64,000 nucleotides of DNA from Pegea sp. RAD2-039 (Eukaryota > Chordata > Thaliacea > Salpida > Salpidae): assembly GCA_034620365.1 (NCBI GenBank), contig JAQGEQ010000354.1:1240001-1304000 (forward strand), in the 5' to 3' direction. Within the stretch, counting starts at the first letter, position 1. Every line of letters starts with the position of its first letter. The notes under the pieces are model-generated. The model was not told the origin of the DNA, made no database searches, and saw only the letters and a program-made list of their open reading frames with translations. The translations under genes and the position numbers were made by a program. Positions 38,643 to 48,450 of the stretch are shown one piece after another.

Positions 38643-41600
38643 ATGATGAAAATGTTTCTACTTATTTTATTCAAGCTTTTATTGACTGACAAAGGTATGG
38701 AGTTATTTCTGTTATTGATTTTGTATAAAAAAAGCTAGCAACAAAGAAGAACTGATTAAATAAACTGAATGTAAAGACTTAATCAGTTTTTAATAAAATT
38801 TATTTTGAGCTTTAGAAATAATTTCTATCTTTAATTTAATAAACTTTATTTAAAAATTAGTATGAATGATTTAATGTCTCAAAGTTAACGCTAAGATATG
38901 AGTTAAAAGAAAAATTACTTCAACGTAAGTATATGCAAATTTTACTTTATTAAAACTCGTAGACTAACTTCAGTTCTTAGGTGAATTACATAATTTACCA
39001 TCAAATCTCAGTTTTGATTATTCAAGAGCTTCAAAGATGATATATTTATTGGATTAATTCAATTATAAAAGTTTTAAAATAAAAGTGAACATTAGAGAAT
39101 ATGTACTCAGCAAATATATATCTAACAAATGGCATTAAAATACGAAAAAAAAATTTCTAAATAAAATTATATAAATTTATATAAATTTTCAATTAAATTA
39201 ATTTGGTTGTACGTTCGTAATAATTTTCAAAAATATATTTTTTTACATATTATGATAGCAGTAGCATGGTCTGCTTCGACCGAGAACAACCATGCTGTAA
39301 GCCAGGGCATAAATGATGGAGATCTAGCTGTTGCTCAAGCAGCAGAATTCCACTCTTCACACCAACAAGGTAAACAGCGGAACTGACGGATTGATGGAGG
39401 TTACCTAGTTACTAAAACAGACCCTCAGTCCTCGAACCCAAGGCTTTCAGCATGTTAAGCGGGCGTGATAACTGCTATACTACAGACACAGATATAACAA
39501 TAACGAAAATTATATGTGGTAAAGAATTTATAAATAAATATATAAATAGTGACAAGGAAAATTCCACATATAAAACCCGGTTATAAGAACCCTGTAAGCT
39601 AAATGGCAACACTTCTATGAGATGCAAAACTCTGAATTTAAAGCCAGAGTTGGAGTCCCATAGATAGTTCGTTGCTGTACTCAGTATCGTTCTGGCAGCT
39701 CCTGTGATTCCAGCTGAGTGCAGCTGCATCAGTCCGTTTGTTCCGCTGCATAACCTTGGAGAGTAGAATCCTGCTGCATGGGCAACAATTGAATATTAAT
39801 AACTTCTGCTACTTTTAATATTAGAGATACTTAAGTTTTTAATTCTAAGAAAGAGAATATCTAAAAATTTATTTATAGTCTTACATAAATAAAAGAATAA
39901 AGTTTGACTTATTCCAAATTAATATTAATTTGATTAATCAAAAAATTAAGTTTTGAAATATATTTTTAGGGCAGACAATTTCAACATCAGTATACACTAC
40001 CACCAAAAAACAGATTAATGAAAAAAGTTTGTTTTAAATTTCGTTTTAGATCTTTGAATTATTGGTAAAAAACTTTCAAAATCTTTTGCAGCTACTTTAT
40101 TTTCTACCTCACAATCTCCAGTTCTTAATACGAATCTTTTTACTGGTATTTATGCTTCTACTGATATATATTTAGAATAAACCTGAATAAAAAACTTTCC
40201 ATTTTTGTATAAATCAAATAATTTTTGACTAAAAGTAATAAGTTTATTTATATTATTACAAATTACAGTTTAATTTTCATTAAAAATTAATAGACTATTT
40301 TTACTTAATAGAAATTGTGTCGAATCGAAAAAACAACTTTTTAAAATCGTTAACCAAAAATATAAAACTAAGAAAACAATTTTAGGAACAAATATCAACT
40401 TAACTTTAAGATTCCAAACCACTTAAATGATTACTCTTTATAAAAATAGTATTTTGATTAGAGACTATTAATTTTTTTAATGTTTTCTGTTAAAAGTTGA
40501 TTTATTTAATTTAATTGGATTGTTTTAGACAGAATAATTAGTTTTTAATAGTCTCTATGTTTTTTTGTAAAATAAATATCTCATTCTACAACTTAATTTC
40601 CTAAAGTTTTTCAATTTTTATTTTTAGGTGTCAGTAAACCTCTAATTACAGATTTTTCTTCAAGTTCACCAGCTATTGAAACGACTGAATTTTGTTAGTT
40701 TCAATTTTTTGAAGGCAACTAACTTAAAAATAAAACAAATTGTATAATAATGACATCATTATCTTTAACAGTCTCAACAGAAAAAACGTTAATAACAGAA
40801 ATTAGAAAATTAGAATTATTTAATCCAATTAATTTTTATTGCAAATGATACTGTTTACATATTTTACGGAATCCTATTTTTATAAATCTTCTAAGCCTTT
40901 TTTTTATCACAGCTAAATCTTCCACTTCAATTAAAACTCCATTGACCTCCATATCATCAAATCCAGAAACTGTTCCTAGTAAGAATTTAAATTATTGCAG
41001 CTATTTTTGAATTTGCACAAAATAGACAATTGATTTGCAATAAAGTTAAAAAGATGTTGATTAGTCACAAATAATTATTTTAAGATTATTTTTTAATCAA
41101 ATTTATTATTGAAAGTAAATTTATAATGATAAGGAATCTGTTTACTTTTCTTTAAATCATAAAATATCGTTAATTCAAATTTTAAAAACAATTATTTCAA
41201 CTTTTAGATGAAACTAAACGTCCAACAGGAGAAACAAGTTTGTTTTTTTTTAAATCGATTTACTTTATTAATTCATATTTGTTGTTTCGTGACTAAAATC
41301 TAATTAAGCATTTTTTAATCTTTATCTAAAACGTTATCACTTGTAAATAAGGAAGATAAATATTGCTCAAATGAGTTTACTTTCTACAGCTAGTTTAAAC
41401 AGTGTTACCAAATTTCCAATAATTACTACAATATGGACAGAAGCAGTTGAGGACACTAGTGAGAAAAATCTTCATTTTCAACTAAAATATAAATCATAGT
41501 CTAAAAATCGATTTTTTGAAGAAAATAATTTGATCATATACATCTTTATAATTTTAGTAAATTGTTAAATAATTATTCTTTAAACTTTAGCAAGAGTTCA

Positions 41601-44600
41601 ACCTTCAGATAAAACATTCTCAACAATTACATCAACTTCAACAGATGTGACTGCTTCTGGTAAACTTTATTCAATTTAAGCATTTTGCTAATAATTTATA
41701 TTAATAAAATAATTAATTTTAGGAAACTATTAGATTAAATAAAATTCATATAAATACATTGAAGAGTTATTAAATTGATAAAGCTTAATTTGCAGTACTA
41801 AATGTAATCTAACCCCAAAATAAATTGCTTTCTTAGACGACTTTGAAGTGACAACTTTAATCACAAGTCCAACAGATAAAGGTTGAAGATGAAAACATTT
41901 TGATTTTTTTCTAATCATAATTTTCTTTCATAATTATTTGTAAGCCTGGGTACAAAAAAAAGGTACAAAGATCAAATTTGAATTATTTCGACTTTAATCT
42001 TTTTTTAGAAACTTGTGAAGAAGACTACACATGTGGTGAGTGTAATATTTGTGCAACTTTCCCTGAAACAGCAACAGGTTTTTCAAACATCTCATTAGAA
42101 TCATGTGAAAACGGTAAGATAATCACACAGCTGTGTTTAATATTTCCAAAAAGTGCTTTGTCATACCAGGAATTCCACTAGGAAAACGTCTTTGCCATAT
42201 CGATGGAACTTGGGCAAAACCAGTGATCATTTCTGGATGTGATAAAGATCTAGAAGTCATTAAAAGCCTTGAAACATCAGGATTTTTAAAAATTTATTAA
42301 TTATAGAGTTTGACTAAGTTACCTGTAGATGATTCTACACAAAAGGAATCAGTTGCAAAAGATCTTGTAATTCTTACTTCAAAAATAGGAGGATTATCAA
42401 ACAGTGAGATTGAAGATTCTCTAGATGTTATTGAAAATATTTTGTATAAAACTAACAATCTTGCAACTGATGTAAGCATTTTTAGCTGAAAAACGTTTTT
42501 TTTAATTGAATTTGGTGTTCTAGATATCCAGCTTGTTAGTGGAAACTGCTAGTAATTTGATCAATGCAGCTAAAGTTCAAAAAACAAACTCAAAAAGGTG
42601 AAACTACTAATTTATCAAAAATCATAAACAGATGAAAAATAATCTCTTTAACCTTATAATATTTATTTCTTAATTTTTAAACAAAATTATTCTTTTAAGA
42701 AAACTGCATTCATTTACTAAAGTATGTACAAAGTACTTTTAAAAATTTTTTTCAAAAGCTTAAAGAAAACTTGTTTTGTAGAATTCTCTCAACCATAGAA
42801 AATATTGGATCATCTGTTAGTGTAGATGAAGATGAAAGTTTTGAAACAACTTCATCAGAGCTTTCACTTACAGTTTACAAACCTATTCCAAATATAATCA
42901 AATACAGAAGTAAAAAAGGTGAGACTAAAAATAAACATTCATTTCGACAATCAAGTTTTGATAAACAAAACTAAATTTAATGCCAACTTCTAATGTTTAT
43001 TTCAATAAACTTGAATTGCTTATCATCTAAACAACTAAATTCTTTCTAATATCTAACCGTTGTCTACTAATACCTTTCTTTGCTTAGTTCAGCAGACAGC
43101 AGTAGGGTTAGAAGTTACAAACCTTTCAAACAATCTTCTAAACGGGTTCCGACAGAATCAAGTCACATTTCAACGTGATTTTCCAGAAAAACCAACTTAC
43201 ATTTGGTTAAATTACAGTAAACCACAAAAAGGCAATTTTGTTTATTCTGGTGTTAAATTGTCAATGAACAATTTATTCATAATCTGTTATTTTGTAATCT
43301 GTTATATGTTCTTAGTATTTGATAAATATTTTGGGTAAATAGTGCCGCTTTCTTCTGGAGAAAGTTATGGGATTGAATCCAGATAGAAAACCATCTGTTC
43401 GTTGACCTTGATATCACTGTTCTATATCACTGGGTGGTGCCACTATAGGTCGATAAAGTGGCAATATAATCTCCTCTATAATCAAACCCAATATATGATG
43501 GTAGTATCCAGCAAACACCTTTACCAGTCCAATAGTAATGGTGACGAAAGAAGACATCTGAAAGCCATTTTTCTGCTTATAAATGCTTGCAGTTTTTATA
43601 AATGTTTGTTTAAGTAGATAACTCAATTAATCTCTTATTATTAAATATTACAAGATTTGCTTGAAATTTATTTATTTGTCGTCTGATGCCTGAGTTATAT
43701 TTTCTTTAGAATCTAGAATCCAATTTCATGCTTTTTTTGATGATTCAATTTTTCAAGTCGATAATTTCAACCAAGACCACTCATCTGTAGGTCCTCAGAA
43801 CGTAAGCTCACAATTTGTGTTATCTGCAACATTAGTGGGAGCTAAAGTGAACTATGTTGAGATCAAACTTCAATTGAAAGTAAGTTATTAAAAGCAAAAT
43901 TGAATACAAGTTCATCAATCATCAGTATTTTCAGTTTCATTAATTCTAAGTAGAAATGTTTAATAAATATTTTTGATTATATCAAAATATATAGTAGTTA
44001 GTGGTATGTTTAGTCAATCATTTTTCTTACATGATTTTATAATTTTTATAGATTAGGGATGCAAATAATTCTAAATGTGCTTACTGGAATGAGACATCGT
44101 CATATTGGAGTACTTTAGGATCTAAGATTATCAGTTTTGATGATGAATATATTACTTGTTTCTTTCAACATCTGACTAACTTTGCATCATTATTTGTAAG
44201 AAATTGTTGAAATTGAATTTAAAATATTTATCAGAAGTATTTCAGGCTTCTTCTGAAAGCTCACAAAATCTTGTAGCTTTAAAATCGTTGGATATTATCA
44301 GTGTTGTTGGTTCTTGTGTTTCAATTATCGGACAAGTAGGAACTATAATCACATTTCACAAACACAGGTTTTCAAATTACTTTTGCTATTTAAAGATTAA
44401 AAACTTTCTATTTTCAATTGTCATCTAATTAATTGAAATTTTTTACAGAAAAATCTTGAACAAGTCAAACTTTAAAAGAGCCATATTTTTACTTAATTTA
44501 GCCATCTCTTTAATATTTTTAAATTTACTTATGGTTATAAGTAACATCTCATCAATAATCAGCAATATTGATATTTGCTTGGCCATTTCAATACTTACTC

Positions 44601-45888
44601 ATTTTTTTCTGATGTCGGTTTTTATGTGGATGGCTACTGATACATTTATTTTGTTTTTTTCTGTTGTTTTTGTAAGTATCGAATTTATAATTAAGATTCA
44701 AATACCAGAATTACATCGTTTAGTAGAATATTTTACTCCAATTAAATGGAAATAACTTTTCATATAGTAAACAGTTTTTAAATTTATCATTTTGATAAAG
44801 TTTTTTTTTCTTTATTTATTTATTTCAATAAATGCGAAGGAGCGTGTCTGAAGAGAGCACCTCTCGCTAACACACGTTCTCACAAAAAAATCTTTCTTTT
44901 ATGAGAGAAAAAATGTTAAAGTTATAAAATCTTATACAAAACAAAATTCAGGATCAATTCTGTATTTTAGAAATTTTAAAATAATTTCCACTGAAAAAAT
45001 ATAACCAAATTGTTTCTATAGAAAGAAAACTTTTAATTTTTTTACGTTTTTAATTAATTCATTTAAATAAAATAAAAACAAATAAATATTAAACTTTTTT
45101 AGCCATTCAAAGCTAGAGTTCGTTTAAATGGCAAATATTTCTCAGCGGGTTTGTTTGTAATAGCTTGGATAATTCCACTACTTCTAGTGATTATTCCAGT
45201 GTCATTGAACTTAGAGATTTACGGTGGAAGAGAGCACGAAGGTATCATTGAAGATGTGTAAGTTGTTCTAATCGATTCACTTAGTATCATTGAAACTATT
45301 TTTATTGGTTAGTTTGCCTATGTGTTGGATTAAAGATCAATGGATTGAATATCTTGTTATCATACCTTCAGCGATCATATTTTCTTTCAACTTAGTTGCA
45401 TTTTTCATAATCTTTTATATTGCAAAATGTAGATTTCATCCTGGAAGAGCTAGAAAAAAAGTAAACAACTTCTTTTGATCTTTTTTAGTAATGTCTAAGA
45501 TCTTTTCAAATCATTAAATCTTGTTAAAGATTAAAGAAGTTAAAAAGGTTTTAACTTCGAGCAAGCAATTTTGATCTAACAAAAATGTTTCTAACAGGAA
45601 GAAAACTGCTCTCTGCTTTCATTTGCTTTTATCTTATTTCTTTCTATTGGAGGTACTTGGAGTATTGGATTACTAATAACACCAGCAACTAATCTTTCTG
45701 ATCAGTTAGGATTGATTCTTTCTTACACCTTCACTATACTAAACGCTTTTCAAGGTAAGGAATTATTTGTTAAAGCCCAAAGCTACTTACTTTGGTTAAG
45801 GTGGAATTCTATTTCTTCTTTTTCTTCTTCGAGTCAACAATTTGAACTTGAACAAAAAGTTTGTGACAAAGTTGAAACCAACAGTTAA
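38643..45888 (+). CDS. Adhesion-type GPCR: Ser/Thr stalk, hormone-receptor motif, GAIN/GPS and seven-helix region
   Basis: Exons: 38643-38694, 39970-40026, 40092-40145, 40628-40693, 40913-40978, 41208-41237, 41390-41458, 41591-41659, 41837-41881, 42009-42113, 42170-42255, 42307-42471, 42524-42597, 42782-42918, 43088-43249, 43710-43879, 44052-44195, 44246-44367, 44449-44671, 45103-45257, 45313-45460, 45598-45888. Phases agree throughout. Order: signal peptide (MMKMFLLILFKLLLTDK), Ser/Thr-rich stalk from eight mini-exons, Cys-rich HRM (GKRLCHIDGTW), GAIN, GPS with CAYWN and cleavage-type HLTNFASLF, then helices 1-6 and the start of helix 7 (family-B2 text: LTHFFLMSVFMWM, YTFTILNAFQ). GPS cleavage at HL/T is known for the family. 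The 42255/42307 join (51-nt intron) and the end are uncertain: the last frame may read through a GTAAGG donor at 45755 to TAA at 45886, giving 829 residues, or splice to an unseen exon. Confidence 0.9.
39255..39489 (-). repeat. tRNA-Val-derived SINE in GPCR intron 1
   Basis: Reading the minus strand, 39489-39417 resembles tRNA-Val(AAC): TAGTATAGCAGTTATCACG matches the D-arm and A-box region, then an anticodon loop with AAC, then GGTTCGAG as the B box. The acceptor and T stems no longer pair, so it is a SINE head and not a working tRNA. A unique body follows (CAGTTCCGCTG, CTGCTGCTTGAGCAACAGC). The 3' part holds GTTCTCGGTCGAAGCAGACC, the module shared with repeats at 33.7 and 35.2 kb. Confidence 0.65.
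39580..39790 (+). repeat. Second tRNA-derived SINE-like repeat, inverted relative to its neighbour
   Basis: In plus orientation it has an A-box-like AGCTAAATGG near 39599 and a B-box-like AGTTGGAGTCC near 39648. Its later portion (CCGTTTGTTCCGCTG and GAGAGTAGAATCCTGCTGC) matches, in reverse, the body of the SINE at 39255-39489. The two therefore form a head-to-head inverted pair 90 bp apart inside GPCR intron 1. Divergence between them indicates separate or old insertions. Confidence 0.5.
43340..43620 (+). repeat. Probable tRNA-derived SINE-like insertion in a GPCR intron
   Basis: The intron at 43250-43709 contains a GC-richer block with a B-box-like GGGATTGAATCC at 43369-43380, preceded by a tRNA-anticodon-arm-like CTTTCTTCTGGAGAAAG, followed by GTTCGTTG also seen in the repeat at 39580-39790. 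The opposing small open frames over it are incidental. The edges are approximate and family membership is tentative. Confidence 0.4.
44810..44889 (-). mobile_element. CR1-like LINE 3' end (copy D), about 80 bp
   Basis: Only the last 80 bases of the LINE 3' UTR are present, including the terminal hairpin GAGAGCACCTCTC and the TTTATTTATTTATTTC tail. It was inserted antisense into the GPCR intron between exons 44449-44671 and 45103-45257. Confidence 0.8.
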
Positions 45889-48450
45889 AAAAACACGCCA
45901 GGCACTAGTACAGGAGACATCGTAAATAAAATTTTATTATTTATGAATCTTTAACTTTTTACAGAATCAACTGTTTAATTTCTAATTTTGATCTTTGTAT
46001 GATAATTATTATTTTATTTTAAAAATTCAATCTTTATTTATTTGTTTAAACAAGAACTCCTATTACTGATTATTATCAGAACAAATAACTTTATTGTATT
46101 TAAATAAAAGTTTTATCTGTTTTAAGATTTTCTTCTCCGGGAGAGAACTCAACAGTGGTAACAAACTGATAAATCAACTATGAAAACAAATTCTTTTCAA
46201 GGAGCTGTTTTGCATAAATTGTCATGACGTCAGACATACCTCTTGTCTTGTATGCTTATCGTGTTACTATTCTATTTGCTATCATTCTATCAGATAAAAA
46301 TTAGATGAATATCATATGTTGTAAATTCATTTATTTTCGAAAAAGTTGATTATTTTTTACCAAGGTTCTAACCTGGTGTATACAAACAAAAACAAAAGGC
46401 AAAGTAAGAAAAGTTCATGATTTTAGAATTTAATAAACTTTTTAATTACTTCTTTGATGAGAGATTAAGTTTTATTTCACATTAGCTTCAATCAAATCTT
46501 AAATTAAAACCTATTTTAGCTACATTCATAATTTAAACATTCAGTAAACAGATAAATAATTTGTTTCATAAGAGTAAATAAAAAAAAATTTAAGGATAAT
46601 GAAGCATATTCAAAACGAGGTCCTTCATGTAGTATTACTCAATAATTTTTTTAGAATTGATTTATAAAAGATAATATAATAAAATTGAATAATTAGATTT
46701 AAAACCATCTTAACATATTTATAAATAATTTTTTATATATTGAGCCACTTTAAAATATAATATATTTGCTAGTAAGATCTACTGATCCTAAATCATTTCA
46801 TGCATTCAAAATTTGAAAAGACGTTCTACACTAACAATAGAAATTGAAATGTGTTCTTTCATGTAGTGAAGTTAGTTAATAATAAACTTTTTAACTTATT
46901 CTTGTTTTTATCCAAAAATATGACCACTTTTATAAAATTAAATCTTAATATCAAATTGAATATTTGAAAGTTTTCAAACTAAACTTTTATTTACTTTATT
47001 AACATAGTACTGAGAGATACTAACAATAAATCTAAATTATCAACTGGAAATATGATATAAATGCTTTGTACCAGAACAAAAAGTAAGTTTTAGTTTTTAT
47101 TTCTAAACTTTTTAATGATCATGTTTTTATAAGGTTTCTGACCATAGCTGTTTTTACTACAACTTAATATTTTACAAGTTTGCTTTCAACTTATTATTTA
47201 AATAAACTGAAATTTGCCACCTCAATCTAGGCTATTAAACCAAAAATTAATCATTCTGTATATCTTGAGTTTTTAATTTCTTTTTAGAAAATTTAAAACT
47301 AATAGTAAACAAAATTATTTTTACTTAATTTGAAAACACAAGATTCATAAAATTATTTTTATTGTAAAAAATGAAATATATTTAAAAGGCAAACTATTAA
47401 AAAGTCTGATTTCTACTTATGAAGGCAGTTTGTGAATATTTGTGTAGAATAAGTTTAACTATTATGATAAAAGATTACCACGCCGCATAAGTAAATTTAA
47501 GGGAAGATTTTAGTCTTATGTAATCTTAGTGGATCCTTAACTACTTTTTAGCTTAGCTCAATTTATAAAAAAGCTTTCTTAAAGAGACCTACCATTTTAT
47601 CACTCGTTCTTACTACTAAAAGAATGTTAAAACTATATTTAGAAATAGTTTAAATCAAAGTTGTTCACCATTTTATATTTAGAAATAGTTTAAATCAAAG
47701 TTGTTCACCATTTTTAAGATTTCGAAGATAGTTCAGATGTTTTGCAGTAAAAAAGTCATAAAGTAATACTTATAACCAGTTATATAAACAAATAATATCC
47801 CAAGCACTCGAGTAAAGTAAATTTATTTCAATACTTTATGTTTATTATCAATAAAATTGCTTAGCTATTTTTTATTTTAAAGATCTATTGCATGAAGTAA
47901 ATATAAAAGTTACTTAAAAAACATTTTATTGCATATTCTATAAACACTTTCAGTTGATTATTTTCTGCAATTTAAAAAAATAATTTTATATAAGTTTTAA
48001 ATTATTCCTCTCTAAATATGCACCTCATGAAACTCGTTAAATACTAAACGACGGATTTATATGGATAGTTTTAAGATTTAATTTACTGGTAAAGGATTCA
48101 ACAACCTAAAGCTCTTCCTATTAAAACCTTACAGTATTTGTTTTCATTAAATTTTTTAAACTACTCAAATTGTATGCCAAGTAAAAAATATATAATTTTA
48201 TATTTTTTTGAGTATTTCTTAGTTGCTTTTTAAAATAATTGATTTAAATGTTTTTCTTTATTAGAAACTGTTTTGCAGCTTTAAAACTTTTTGAAAAATT
48301 GAACGAAATCAAAGTTTACAAATTATATAGATTATCTGCACTTTCCTAGCTTTTGTAAAATTTGTATTAGTATTAAAAAAAAACAATTTCAACTTCTTAC
48401 AAGTCACTTAATTTATTTTCATCATTAAATAATTTTCAATGAGTACGATC
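45889..48450. other. AT-rich intergenic region between convergent genes
   Basis: No supported exons. Features are a TGACGTCA at 46225-46232 and a perfect 40-bp tandem duplication at 47635-47714. If the GPCR has a further terminal exon completing helix 7 it should lie here, but I could not find a hydrophobic continuation behind a good acceptor. Confidence 0.45.
47635..47714. repeat. Perfect tandem duplication of a 40-bp unit
   Basis: Two identical 40-bp copies abut at 47635-47674 and 47675-47714, each starting ATATTTAGAAATAG and ending GTTCACCATTTT. The absence of any difference implies a recent duplication, or an assembly artefact. Confidence 0.9.

Noticed and set aside
39417-39489. A functional tRNA-Val(AAC) gene on the minus strand
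   Set aside because: The D-arm region and B box look right, but the acceptor and T stems do not pair and the sequence continues into a SINE body. Called a SINE head instead.
43402-43626. Opposed small frames in a GPCR intron
   Set aside because: They lie within a SINE-like insertion with a B-box-like motif, and neither shows a domain.
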